A stretch of 64,000 nucleotides of DNA, from contig CM070636.1 of NCBI GenBank assembly GCA_036346255.1, positions 24,063,539 through 24,127,538 of the forward strand, read 5' to 3'. Both the position numbers and the translations under genes were made by a program. This DNA is from Ampelocalamus luodianensis (taxonomy: Eukaryota > Streptophyta > Magnoliopsida > Poales > Poaceae). Shown piece after piece: positions 30,434 through 42,700 of the stretch. Position 1 is the stretch's first letter. The number at the start of each line of letters is the position of its first letter. The notes under the pieces were generated by a model. That model was not told the origin of the DNA, did no database searches, and saw only the letters and a list, made by a program, of their open reading frames with translations.

Positions 30434-32256
30434 TCCAGCTGGTCTCTGATGTTTTGCCTTGACTCATGACACACATCACAACGACCGACGAACTCAGCAA
30501 TCTCTCGCTTCATGCTGACCCACCAGTATTTTTTCTTTAGATCTTGGTACATCTTGGTACTTCCGGGGTGGATGGAGTAAGGCGATTCATGAGCTTCATT
30601 CAAAATTGACTGTTTTAACTCCTGCTGGTCAGGTACACATATACGATTCCCAAACCACACTATTCCTTGTTCATCTTCGGAGAATCCTAGGGCCTTGCCT
30701 CTTCGCATATTCTTCTTGATCTCTTTGATGTCTTCATCTTCTAGCTGTTTTTCTCTGATCTTACTTTGAAGTGTAGGTTGTACTTCCAAAGCATTCACAC
30801 AACCTTGGCTGACAATCTCTAAGTTCAGACGTTTCAACTCTTCATACAGCTCGGGCTGATCCTTCTGCACCATAATGGTATTACAATAGGCCTTTCTGCT
30901 CAAGCCATCCGCAACTACATTTATTTTGCCTGGATGGTAGTGAATTTCGAGATCATAATCTTTTATCAATTCTAACCATCTCCTTTGTCGTAGGTTCAGT
31001 TCTACCTGTGTGAAGATGTACTTCAGACTCTTGTGGTCCGTGAAAATTTCACAGCGATTACCAATGAGATAATGCCGCCAGATCTTCAAAGCATGCACCA
31101 TCGCTGCTAGCTCAAGATCATGTGTTGGGTAATTCCTTTCATGTGGCCTCAACTGCTTGGATGCATAAGCCACTACTTTGCCTTCCTGCATTAACACACA
31201 TCCGAGACCTTGACGGGATGCGTCGTAGAAAATCTCAAAATCCTTACGGATATCAGGTAGGACTAGCACAGGTGCTAAGACTAGCCTCTTCTTCAGGTCT
31301 TGAAAACTTTCTTCACAGGAATCTGTCCATTCAAACTTCTTTTCTTTCTTTAGAAGTTGGGTCATGGGTCTTGCAATCTTAGAGAAATTTTTAATGAACC
31401 TGCGGTAATAACCCGCTAGTCCAAGGAAACTTCTCACTTCAGTGACTGTCCTGGGTTGCTTCCAATCCATTACTGCCTCAACTTTGGCGGGATCTACTGC
31501 AACTCCTCCTGCTGCCATGATATGTCCAAGGAAAGCCACTTGACTTAGCCAGAATTCACTTTTGCTGAACTTGGCATAGAGCTGGTGCTCCCTGAGTTTG
31601 TCCAGAATCATTCTGAGATGCTTCTCATGTTCTTCTTCATCCTTCGAGTAGATGAGAATGTCACCGATAAAGACTACCACAAACTTATCCAAGAATTCCA
31701 TGAACACTTTGTTCATCATATTCATGAAATAAGCAGGGGTGTTCGTCAACCTGAAAGACATCACTGTAAACTCGTACAGTCCATATCTGGTGGTGAAGGC
31801 TGTCTTCGGAATATCTTCTAGTCTGATCTTCAGTTGGTGATAGCCAGATCTCAGATCAATCTTTGAGAAGACACTTGCTCCTTTTAGCTAATCAAACAAA
31901 TCGTCGATCCTGGGTAATGGATACTTGTTCTTAATCGTCACCTCATTGAGTGATTTGTAATCCACACACATCCTCACACTATTGTCCTTCTTCTTGACGA
32001 AGAGTACTGGGGCTCCCCAAGGTGATGAGCTGGGTCGGATATATCCCTTGTTCTACAATCCTTCAATTTGTTTCTTCAACTTTGCTAACTCATTGGCTGG
32101 CATTCTATAGGATCGCTTCGAGATTGGAGCTGTCCCGGGGACTAAGTCAATTAAGAACATTATGTCCCTATCTGGAGGCATGCTAGGTAGATCATCAGGG
32201 AAAACATCAAGGTATTCTCGTACTACAGGTATATCTTCAAGCTTTACTTCCTTCAT
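30328..32256 (-). pseudogene. Reverse transcriptase and RNase H of the Tekay element
   Basis: RT begins at VREYLDVFPDDLPSMPPDR (near 32220), has TAG stops at 32053-32055 and 31888-31890 (both expected Gln), then runs open from 31764. The active-site motif reads VVVFIGDILIYSK, so the first Asp of the usual DD pair is Gly (GAT to GGT): the enzyme should be inactive. RNase H follows with IFYDASRQGLG, LELAAMVHALK and FTDHKSLKYI. The integrase zinc region (HPGSTKMYQDL ... CDVCHESR) ends where a frameshift at about 30440 sends the frame into nonsense. Confidence 0.88.
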
Positions 32257-32379
32257 GCTGGTGAGGATGGAACTTCCTTTGGTACAGGTCTTGGGCTTGA
32301 ATTCGACTGATATTCCTTCTTCATTGGTAATGGTGATAGACCTATTGGCACAGTCTATTTGTCCATGATTCTTGGCTAG

Positions 32380-33828
32380 CTAGTCCATTCCAAGAATGAC
32401 ATCCAAACCTTGGGAATGCAAGACTATCAAGTTTGCCCGGAAGGATACTTCGGATATTTCAAGAGTGAGGTTTGGGCATAGAGAACTAGTTCTCATTTCT
32501 GAGGCCGGGGAATGGATTATCATAGGATTGGTCAAAGAAGATATAGGTAACCCATTTTTGCCCACAAACTTATTTGATACGAATGAATGCGAAGCTCCGG
32601 AATCAAATAGAACTGAAGATGGTATCGAGTTAACGAGGAACATACCAAGAACGACATCCGGTGCTGCCTGAGCTTCTTCAGCTGTGACGTGGTTCACACG
32701 TCCCTTGGTAAATTGACCCGTCGGCTTTGAAGTGCCACCGGCGGCTGTGGCTCCTGGTGCTGGCTTGGAAGATGCCGCTGCTTGCTGCTTCTTGGGGCAT
32801 CTGTTAGCGTAGTGTCCTGTTTCGTTCCAATGGAAACAGGCCACTCCTGTGGCTGAGGCAGCGGAGTTCTTCTCCTGATATTGTCCTCCACACGAGGTGT
32901 TGCAGAAGTTGGAGGTGTTGGGGCGCTGGTTCTGCACTGGGACTCTAGACGTTGAAAACTGGAACTTCCCACGCTGCGGTGGCTGCAGCTGGTTGAATCG
33001 AGGCTTGGGAAGGCCTCCTGCATTGAACCTCTGAGCGGCCATCCTCCGCTTGCGGTCCTCCATCTCCAGGTGCTTGGCTTCCTAGCGGATCGCCTTGTCC
33101 ACCAATTGCTGGAAGTCGGTGAAGTTCTGGGAGATCAGTTGGACGGAGATGTCATCATTCAGTCCCTCCAGGAACCTCTCTTGTCAATCTTCATCTCGGG
33201 CTACATCGGTTGGGGCGTAGCTAGCCAACTGGATGAACCGATGCAGATATTCGCTCACCGAGCGACTGCCCTGGCGGAGTGTATGAAACTCCTTCTTCTT
33301 CAAGGTCATCATCCCGGCAGGAATGTGGGAATAACGAAAAGCTCTCACGAACTCATCCCATGAGATGGCTTGGGCATTGGTGTGGGAGATGGAATAGTTG
33401 TCCCACCACTCTGAAGCTAGTCCATTAAGCTGGTGAGAGGCGAACAGGACCCTCTCTCGATCTGTGCATTGGGCGATGTCCAGCTTCTTCCCGATCGCAC
33501 GAAACCAATCGTCAGCATCCATTGGCTTGGTGCTACTGGAAAAGGTCGGAGGACGCATGCGCATGAATTCTGACATGGTCACACGCTGGGGAGGTTGTGT
33601 TGGTGCATGAGTGACGGCGGCGGCTGCTGCTGTGGCCTGGACGTTTTGGGAGTTGCTGAGTGACTAGGCCAGCAAGTCGATGAGATGGGTCTGGTTAGCC
33701 ATCATTTGCCGCCAGTTAGGCCCTTTTGTTGGCGGTGGGGGAGGCTGCTGGGCAGGTTGCTCCTGATAGTCGGCGTTCTCATTGCCCTAGCCTTGGGTAC
33801 TGCCACTTCCGGTGCGGGTGGTCACCAT
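32380..33828 (-). pseudogene. Gag, zinc knuckle and protease of the Tekay element
   Basis: Gag starts ATG 33828. The frame meets TAG 33787-33789, TAG 33664-33666, TGA 33184-33186 and TAG 33082-33084, each one transition from the expected Gln or Trp. The gag domain shows DADDWFRAIGKKLD, ASEWWDNY and LKKKEFHTLRQG. The zinc knuckle reads CFHWNETGHYANRC, with Trp replacing the second Cys. Protease has VLFDSGASHSF and VILGMD, then TAG 32380-32382 in place of Trp. Confidence 0.88.
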
Positions 33829-34059
33829 CTGTTGATTTCCCAAAGACTTAGAAAAGAGTAGAAAAGATAGCACTAAGGGGGACAAATTTATATTAGCCCA
33901 AAAAGCACACAAACACAAGACAAAGAATCAAATTTTCTTTTTCAAAGTAGCTCTTTATTTTATTCATTGATTATGGCTACCACAAAAGGTTAGTAGCTCA
34001 TAATTCGTGTCTAACAAACGAAATTAAAAGGGAAAAAGGATCTATGGGGTGGATGGGGT

Positions 34060-34626
34060 TTAATTAGGGGAGTTGCAAGTACTGGCTTGGCCTGCCTTGT
34101 AGAGAGCCAATTCTGCTTCAGCTGCCTTCAGCTTCTCCTCCGTGGCTTCTAATCTCCCCTGAACTAGGTACAGCTCGTCCATGGTGTTGCCATAGGCGTA
34201 ATCCATCGCCTTGGCTAGATCTACCTGATGGGTAATCTCCGGGGAATCCTCATTATCCGCTGAGCGGAAGGCACTACCCAATCGGGTGGGGATATGCATG
34301 GGGTAGTAGTGGAATCCAGTGTCCTGGAGGCTAGCATCATAGGTATACCGGAGTCTGCGAACGGCTTACCTTGCTGCGTCCTGGATGCCGTCAATGAAAG
34401 TCTCCCGACGCATTGGGGCGTCGAAGATGTGGAATGCCGTATCATGCGCTAGGTTAGAGTAGAGGATAACCTCCACTATCCAGCGTTCCTGTTGTCCCAC
34501 TATATACTTGTAGCCTTGATACGTGGGTCTCTTCTTGAAGCTCAAATGCTGCATCATTTTCCATAGTATGTCGGCCCATTCTCCAGCAAAGATTCCGTAG
34601 GAGATGCGGGTGGGTCTCTCGTCCAT
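34060..34626 (-). pseudogene. ORF0 upstream of gag in the Tekay element
   Basis: Minus-strand frame from ATG 34626 (MDERPTRISYG) to a stop at 34060, about 188 codons with a single TAA at 34366-34368. The N-terminal half has MRRETFIDGIQDAAR. The C-terminal half is a clear coiled coil, with LEATEEKLKAAEAELALYKA. An extra ORF before gag is reported for some rice gypsy elements (RIRE3/RIRE8 type, from memory). Function unknown. Confidence 0.65.
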
Positions 34627-34780
34627 CTATAATTTTAGAAAAGACAAGAGTTTAGAAATCTTTTAACAGAGAAAGGATGAGTAAGACTCTGGAAGACTGG
34701 TAAATAATTTTAAATTTTTGAAAATAGCCCCTAAAGGTTTTACCATTTCTACCGTGGGCCATGACCTTCAGTCGATATGG

Positions 34781-34791
34781 CTCTGATACCA
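34781..34791 (-). other. Primer-binding site of the Tekay element
   Basis: Minus strand TGGTATCAGAG, four bases after the LTR end, matching the 3' end of initiator tRNA-Met. Confidence 0.8.
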
Positions 34792-35089
34792 CTTTTGTCG
34801 AACCCGGGAGCGAAGGATCCCGAATTCTCTGTGTTCATACACCGATCCAGGATTTTCAGTGTACACAGTCCCACAAAATGGATATCACAATTATATCACG
34901 AAATCGTAAATAACATTAAGTAATCAAATGCTTAATACAAATGAGTCTGAACAACAAGTATCAAATATCAAATAAATAACACTGCGGAAGCATAATAACA
35001 TAAGTGAGCCACACGATACGCCACAGGCAATCGTCTGGGGTCGAAGGCCTACTCGTCCTGATCCTCACCATCGGGGAAAACTCTTCTCC

Positions 35090-35106
35090 TGAATAAGAGT
35101 TATTCA
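35090..35106 (-). repeat. Terminal LTR hairpin, right Tekay LTR
   Basis: Stem TGAATAA, loop GAG, stem TTATTCA, identical to the left copy at 16731. Confidence 0.8.
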
Positions 35107-35662
35107 GCAAGGGTGAGCACAACTACTGTGCTCGCAAGCTACACCGAATATGGAATGAAAATGCATGCATAAGGTAACAAGTGAGTAAGGCAGGGGTTAT
35201 TTTGCGTAAAGAAACATTTTCAGTTTAAATATGTAACACCCCAGCCCAAAGTGAGCCTAGAATGCTACTAAATTGACATTAAACAATTCAAAACCAAGTT
35301 CAAACTACCAAATTTCGACATAACCTCCTTTATAAAATTAACTACACGGAGAGTTCAACGTTTAGATAAATCATAAATAAATAATCCCACATCTAGAATC
35401 ATCAATAGGCATTCAAAGCATACTAATCAACTAGCATATCCAAAGGAGTCCTAATTACACTACTCATCCTTATTACACTTAATCCATTGCATGAGGCATA
35501 ATCATTATCAATCCTTAAACAGTTTGCTAAATTATAAAGGTACGACAAAATCTTAATCAACTTTAAAGATGAGTGGCGGTGAGTGAATCCAAATCAAGTC
35601 TACTCCCTCCCATGCATGCCGTTCTTGAATTGGGTACCTAAAACAATAAGGAAAGCAAGAGT

Positions 35663-35678
35663 GAGCCCACAGACTCAG
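35663..35678 (-). repeat. Terminal LTR hairpin (TGAGCC / GACTCA)
   Basis: Plus strand TGAGCC, loop CACA, GACTCA. In the transcribed minus sense it becomes TGAGTC and GGCTCA, where the mismatch is a U-G pair. Confidence 0.75.
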
Positions 35679-35824
35679 CAAGTACAAAATAAAGGCATAC
35701 CACAATAGTTGTAACATCAACATCCATAGCCAGAAACGCATCAATAAAACATCTCACATGCAAATGCAATGCTCAAGGATCCTTTCTCTTTATCTTTCTT
35801 TGTGCATTATACCAATAATGCAAA

Positions 35825-36003
35825 GTATGCAACCGTCGCTGCATACCCATGCCTGTGCGCGCAAGCACAGGGACCAATTGCCCATTACTCCACAAGTAAT
35901 GGGGACCTCAAGCCCACACTCCACAAGTGTGGGGACCTCAAGCCCGTCACATACATGACGGGGACCTCAAAGATGTGCATGCTTGGTCATCACAAGACCA
36001 GGC
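35825..36003 (-). repeat. Array of five to six hairpins with conserved linkers
   Basis: GTATGCA with TGCATAC (35825-35846); CCTGTGC with GCACAGG (35852-35871); CCCATTACT, loop CCACA, AGTAATGGG (35881-35903); CCCACACT, loop CCACA, AGTGTGGG (35913-35933); CCCGTCA, loop CATACA, TGACGGG (35943-35962); weaker GGTC/GACC pair (35981-36003). Linkers repeat GACCTCAAG. Stems share only the terminal CCC/GGG. Confidence 0.93.
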
Positions 36004-37740
36004 ATCAATATGATATCAATATGCATATGCACCATCTCTATTCAGCAACAAAGTACCAAGGGCAATAACAACATTCATGAATAAAGCATAGTCATACTTT
36101 GAACATTCACCACTCTTATTATGCACACTTGCCAACAGCCATACGACACTAACATGCATCAAACACGCATTCATATCCAAGCAATCACAAATAAGGTAAC
36201 AACGATGCACTTGCTCACCTTTTATTCATCATCAATGTACCTCAAGACGACAACATCATACCACAATAGAGCATAGACATACTTGGAGCAACCACCATTC
36301 TTAAAACAATCATCATGCAAGCAATCTTGCTACACTATCATATATCGAAAAGCACACAAACATGGCCAATCAATCACACCCAAATAACAAACAATGCACT
36401 TGCCTTAACCACGTGAGAACTGGGAACGTGAAGTCGGTGCTGCCTCCGGTACTTTTCCCCCACCTAAATTCAATCAAGAACATAGACTAAGACCACAGTA
36501 ACGAACCACATGAATTCTAAAAACAAACACAACTAGCAATAGCTCGCAACCCAATCCCGACTCCAAATTTCTAATTGCTGTTCTGTACCTTCTGTGAACA
36601 GTCAAGTTCTAAAATTCATATCTTTCCGTACAGTGGTCCAAATCAGGTGTTCTTGGACTTCATTGAAAGGCAATCAAATTTCCCAACTAAACCTAGTTGG
36701 TGAGCTTCCCTGATTCGGCCATCTAAAATCACTTTTAAGCTGATTAACAAAACATCGATTTCACGTCACCCTTTCTGGACAGCACACTAAAACTATCATA
36801 ACTTTCAGATCGTTTAACCAAATTTCGCTTTCTTGTGCTTCCCTAAAAGCTACGACAATTATCTACAACTTTCGTTATACTTAGAACCTCTAATTCTCTC
36901 TTTAACTGATCGCAAGGGTCAGATTACTAAAACCTGTCAAAATGCTGACAGATTCACAGGACAGTCACGGTAAATAATTCATAACTTCTGTTGTAGAGGT
37001 CCAAATAATATGATCTAGCACTTCATTGAAAGCTATGGACGTCCTCTACAACTTTCTAGGAGATGCTCAGAACAGAATCTGCACCTATCTAAGACAAAAC
37101 GCCTGTCCAATACAATCTGTCCTGAGGGAACAGAAAACCGACATTGCAACTACAACCAAAAACGCATCTAAACGTGGGGAAAATGTGGTTACCCTTGAAG
37201 AACCGTTTGCCGGGCACGGCGAGCACCCCCAGCGAGCTCCTCCCCCCGAAGTTGGTCACGTTCCCCTTGCCTTCTTCCTTCTCCAACACCCGGCCACCTC
37301 CAGCGATCTCCAAATCGGCAATCGGGGAAGACGAACGGAGTTGCCGGCAGCGAGGGAGGCGCCAAGGGAAGGGAGTGCAGCAACCTGGGAACCCTAGGCA
37401 GGGGCTACGGCTTGAGGGGAGGAAGGGGGAGGCCGCACGGGTGGAGGGGGAGGTGAGGCGCACGGTTGGAGGGGGAGGGGAGGCAAAAGGGCGGCTAGGG
37501 TTGGGAAGGGGGGAGAAAAAGGGTGTCCCCCCCCCCCTTGGCCGGCCACATATGGGCCCCTTTGGGGCCAAAGCCCAGGCCCAAGTTGACGGTATCTTCC
37601 AAAAACCCCCTCCTCTTACTGCTAACTCCTTACTTTCCATTAGGTCCTCCTCCGAAACCAAATTTCCAAGTTGGTTTTCTTTTAATTAACTAGGTAATCT
37701 CCCAAAAACCATCCTGGAGTACTACATTCTACCCCCCTTA

Positions 37741-40700
37741 AAAAGAATTCGTCCCCGAATTCTACTCTTGCTTAACTTGCTAATGTCACCACTTACCTGT
37801 TGTGAACAATACCTCATACTGCTCGCGCATGTGAGACACAGCGTACTCCTCGCAAGTACTCGGGATGGTACTAGCGATACGCCAATCTACAAATTCTCAT
37901 GACTGAGGAACCTATCCGACACACCTTTGGTTACACTTCATTTTTGGTTACCGAAGTACACCGTCTGCACAAAATACATGGAACTCCTGTTCCAACACTC
38001 AACCGATCACTTTTACCTACGCAAGCAGCAACTCCTTTAACAAGGGACACACAAAGAACTCGCCTATCGACTCGCTTAACCGAAAAACTCCACTGAAAAC
38101 AAAGGAGTCAAAATGCATCCAACTCAAAGTCATCTTCTCTTAGAAGAGCCCCATCCAGAATCAATGGATTTACCACAAAAATCCTTTTCACTTTCCAAAT
38201 AGGCAGTTTAGAAATAAAAGCCACACAAGCCAAAAGCGAAATCACTCGGAAAAAAAACCAGTTTGACTATTATTTTTTTTTTAAACCATAGGATCCAAAT
38301 CATCGCATAACACATTAACCCATTTCTCTTATATTGGCAACCTCAGAGATATGTTCAACATGAATACACAATCCACACATATGTAGTGAGACTCTTCCAA
38401 TCCACAATATCGTACTCTAGCCAACTTCCCTACCGAATGAATACTTATCAAAATAATTTCCAACACCGCTCAATATAGATTTCACCCACCATCACATCCC
38501 TTAATTCGTTAAGGATGAACAATTTGAAATTCACCTCCCACACTCTCATATACTAGCCCCAAAGGATACTATCAATGATCATTCCACTACTCGGAATCCA
38601 CTCTTACTCTACCACTTCTACACATAATCATTAATATCCACATTCCTCACTATTGAAGTAACCGTCCCAAGGCGATTTATTTCACAGGCCTTAGACCTTC
38701 TCTAATCCACATCAGTCAAATTCAGTTACACAACCATAATATACCCGTTCGCAAAACCCTAACTGATTGACCAAGATTCAAACATACCCAATCACTAACG
38801 TCAATAAATAAATATATCCTGTGTCCAAGACATCCTCAGAAATAATTTAACTCCCATAGGGTTACTTCCTAAGGCTGGGTCATAGTTGTCAATAGTCCAA
38901 CAATTTCTGCTATCCCATTAATTAGCATGACACTTAGGTTCCTCCACACCGCTACTCTCATTAAACTTCACCACCACAACTCTTCTGCACAATCATACTA
39001 AGTATCCAATTGCACTACTCTGATAAGTTTATCAAGAGTCCTTAATTTCGTTAATCCCAATATTCCAACATGGACAAAGGTTTCTGGATCATAATTCGCC
39101 ATAGGTTCCACTAGTTGTAACACTAATCAGTTGTTTCCCAATGACAATCATTCCATAAAATTCTCTCAAAGAAGTTATAGGTCAAAACCAATACACCTTC
39201 TACTGTTCTTCACATAGACTGGTTCCCAAAATCTCACCACTACCAAATACTTGTCCACCTCCAACCAGTCACCATAATATTCTCTATTAGACTTGGCAAC
39301 ACAAGTAGGTTAAATCCTTTCTCAAAAAGGAAGAAACAAACAAATACAAGGTTCAACACACAAGCAAACTTTGCTCGTCGGAATGAGCACGAGACCAAGA
39401 GTAACAATCAAATAGTAATGATCTCAAAAAAACAAAACACAAGTCCACAGTTGTGGGCACATGTCCCACAAGAAGGAATTTTCAAACCTCCATAAATCAT
39501 AATAAACATTGCTAAGGAAACCCAAGAAACTCTTAAGCTGCAACGACAGAAAGGTTGCAAATTACAATTCCCAAACCCAACCTCAAATGCTCATGGTACT
39601 CATTTTCCGTCAACAATTAAAGCAGTTTTCTTTGATTACATCATTACTTGTCAACCCAAACAGGTAGTACCTTTAAAACCAAATCACATTAATCACTTAA
39701 GAACTAAATAGAACCTTCCAATACGCCTCATTGGTCAAACTAATATCGTCTACGACATAAATCATGAACAACCAAAGGATCAAGAATGCCAAACTCCAAA
39801 CATTTCATTTATCCGATACTACGAAAAGCAATCGACTTATTTTTTTTTTCTAGAAGAATCATCACCACTCCGACGCGTCACAATCTCTTGTGGACAGTCT
39901 TATCAACACCAAGAATAATTCACTCTTAACAAGATTCGTTATCCTCAACTCTTCCCTTATTAGCCTCCAAGGCTCACCAAAATGTTACGTACCCCTTTAT
40001 CATCTCATCCTCAAATGAGTGTATACCAGATTCTTACACCCTCACTACAACAAACCACTTTATTTTAGAGGGAACTAACTACACAATTTAAAAGGTTATT
40101 CCAAAGCCCTTCCATCAATGACATACTATTATCCGATAGTTCTACCATCATGAAATTATTGTTCATCTATTAAATCCCATCCATTTTTCTCTTAGTAAAG
40201 CTCAACACCAAACTTTAATAGTCAATAATTGCACCTAACAATTACATACAATCACTAAACATCCACTAACACAATAATCTAACTCCTTTTGTACTTAACC
40301 ATCCCAAACGGTTAGGATAATCCATTGCGATCCGTTAATCCAATTTACCAAAGAAGTTTACCAAATGTATCACTCTTAATGATCAACTTAATTCATCAAT
40401 GTTCCACACTTCTTGTTAACTCTACGGTTTACAATTAGGTATAATTGTACTCTTAACCACGGCTCATCAAGAACTACTACAAGACACTTTCAAATTTATG
40501 AGCTTTCCTTTGAAGGATCTTAGTTATGATCGATCATGCACCCACTCTGCAGACCTCACCTGATAACACATATCATTCCCATCAATTTCTTTGTTTATAA
40601 CCTCCATCTTAACCACAAGAAGACATCGCTAAGGAATTTAATATTTTCTTTCATAAAAGAGAACCATTCAACTTCAACACTCAAAATACCCAAAAGAGAT

Positions 40701-41080
40701 AATTTGAATCAAAACTTCCAAGTACTACAAGACTTGCAAAAGGAAACTTTCATTATCCAAATCATCAAGCGAAATAGATGGGTCACAATTTCCAGTAAGA
40801 AAGGCAAAACTCCAATACAAGGGTCAATATTGACAGCTAACCAAGTCCACCAGCCACAAGATTAACTCAACAATTGGAAAAACAATGATTGCTTAACGGG
40901 ATAAATTAAGCCAATGAAAACACATCAATCCTTCTCAAAGAAACCCACCAACTGCAATGAACTACTGACCCAAAGAAATTCATCGACCACAACTGAACAA
41001 GAGTTGACCAAATTAAAATGCAAAGAAGGGAACAACTTCTCTAAAGTACTCACTATCACGACGGTACTAAGATAACTGAG
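37741..41080 (-). other. Non-coding internal region of the truncated gypsy
   Basis: 3.3 kb with no frame on either strand resembling gag or pol. The plus strand is strikingly rich in A and C (many CAACAA, CCAAACC, ACCACAAC stretches) and poor in G. It is either an extremely decayed coding region or the internal domain of a non-coding element. No tandem repeat or RNA gene seen. Confidence 0.6.
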
Positions 41081-41139
41081 GTATTCACTAATTAATTTAT
41101 GTACTCACTAATTAATTTATGTACTCACTAATTAATTAG
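41081..41139. repeat. Three 20-bp tandem repeats at a deletion junction
   Basis: Unit GTACTCACTAATTAATTTAT three times (41081, 41101, 41121), the last running into the Tekay LTR at ATTAATTAGCC. They mark the junction where the truncated gypsy meets its host LTR. Confidence 0.85.
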
Positions 41140-42690
41140 CCAAATCCTTCCCATAGAGGACATGTGGTGGTATGGTAAGGCATAGCAATAAGCGGCTCAA
41201 AGATCGGTCCTCAATTGACTTGGACGTCATTCGTACAAAACATGGGCCTTAATCTTAACCAGATCAATCTCGTGCATAAACCTGCACCCACCATTCCAAC
41301 CAATTCGCCCAAGTCCAAACCCATTTTTGATTTTATTTAGAGTAAAACCATCTTTATAAACTCATGTGGTAAAAACAATACCACCATGTCAAGTTTGAAA
41401 CAAATTTGTAAGAGATTTGGCTAAACCTTCCCAAATTCATAAGTGTGAACTAAGCCTGGCTAAGCATGTGACTAGTTTTGATAATATCTTGTCTATGGTG
41501 TCAAGGCAATGAAGTATAATATTCAAATTGGCCATACAATAAAACATTGGAGTAACTATATAAAAAACAGGGCATTGAAATATTTATATAAACATATGCA
41601 TGCATTAAATAATTTAAAAACTAAAAATAACTTAAAAATACTGGGAGCAATATGATCAATGGTGTAACTTGCCTTCGTTGATGTCTTGGAATTCTTGGTC
41701 CTCGAAATGATCAATCTCTCCGGAGTCGTCGAAGTCTAAACGCGAAAATACGACAAATTCAAATTCAAATTCAAATAAATTCAAAACTCAGCTCAAACTA
41801 ACTCCAAATTGAAATATTTTGGTTTAGTTAGCTAGATTATAATTTTATATAAATTTTGCAATTTGAAACACCCAATTTGGAGTTCAGATGCAATAGTTAT
41901 GAATTTTTGAAGTTTGAATCTATTTAAAAACCTAAATTCTGAATTTACTAGATTTTTTGGATTTATTTTTCTAAAGGAACATCTAATTATTACGCAATGA
42001 GGTCGTCAGCTCACGGAATTTTGAATTTTCGGCCGGATTCTTTTTCTAAAGAAAATTCTCGGAGTCACTGACATGTGGGCCCCCTGGTCAAAGACCAGGT
42101 CCACGGGCGGTCAACGGACCACAGTGGACTCGGCTCACGGGAATAGTGTGCGAGAGAGGGTGCGCTGGCGTGGGGTGATGTGGCTACCATGTAGGCGTCC
42201 ACGTGGGCAGTGAATCGGCTCTGGAGCTGAGGTGTCTCCGACGCGGCATCTACGTGGCCGAGCCACGTAGGCACGAGCGGCGGCGACGTCGGGACCGAGG
42301 GTCGCCGGTGTTGTGGTGTGCGACGGTGTACGGCGAGGATACCAAAAGAAAGAGGGAGAGGTGGTGAATATGATGCGCTCACCCACACGTCGAGAGGAGG
42401 TCGGAGGCGGTCGGCGACGTGGAGAAGGCGGCGGCGTAGGTACGATCATCGACGAATTAGTGGTTCCGGCGATCCTCCGGTGGAGCGAGTGCGCGCACCA
42501 GGATAGCGGCGAGGTGGCGATGCTGATGGTGGCGGTGGCGGGGACGCGGCGTCGACGGCGACAGCGTAAACGGCGACGAGAGCTTGCAGCTTGGCGGCGA
42601 CGAAAACTCAAAATCCGACGATCTCACAGCGAGAGAGAGTAGGTGGATGGTGGCGTCGGGATTGGTGTGACGAGAGGCTCCTCGGGCTGC

Positions 42691-42700
42691 CTTTTATAGG
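42691..42700 (-). promoter_or_regulatory. TATA box of the Tekay 5' LTR
   Basis: Minus strand CCTATAAAAG, the copy that would drive the element. The copia at 42797 inserted about 100 bp upstream of it in the transcription sense. Confidence 0.55.

Larger units (their letters stand above)
35232..37726 (-). mobile_element. 3' LTR of the truncated gypsy (2.5 kb)
   Basis: Related to the 7500-10297 solo LTR: same ends, shared CTAAAACNATCATAACTTT modules and a GTTACCCTTG-AGAACCG junction before a GC-rich U3. It contains the terminal hairpin (35663-35678), a hairpin array (35825-36003), an 11-C run (37527-37537) and G-rich promoter-proximal DNA. The long GC-rich frames at 37089-37689 are not genes. 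Confidence 0.85.
35232..41130 (-). mobile_element. Truncated gypsy element inside the right Tekay LTR
   Basis: A 2.5-kb LTR (35232-37726; TGTAACACCCCAGCC to GGAGTACTACA) is followed by a polypurine tract (minus TAAGGGGGGTAGAA, 37727-37740) and about 3.4 kb of internal sequence with no second LTR. The right end merges into three 20-bp repeats and then Tekay LTR sequence. The 5' LTR, primer-binding site and part of the host LTR were therefore lost in one deletion. Confidence 0.8.

Noticed and set aside
37089..37689. Frames up to 190 residues on both strands
   Set aside because: GC-rich LTR promoter region; mirror frames without domains or codon signal.
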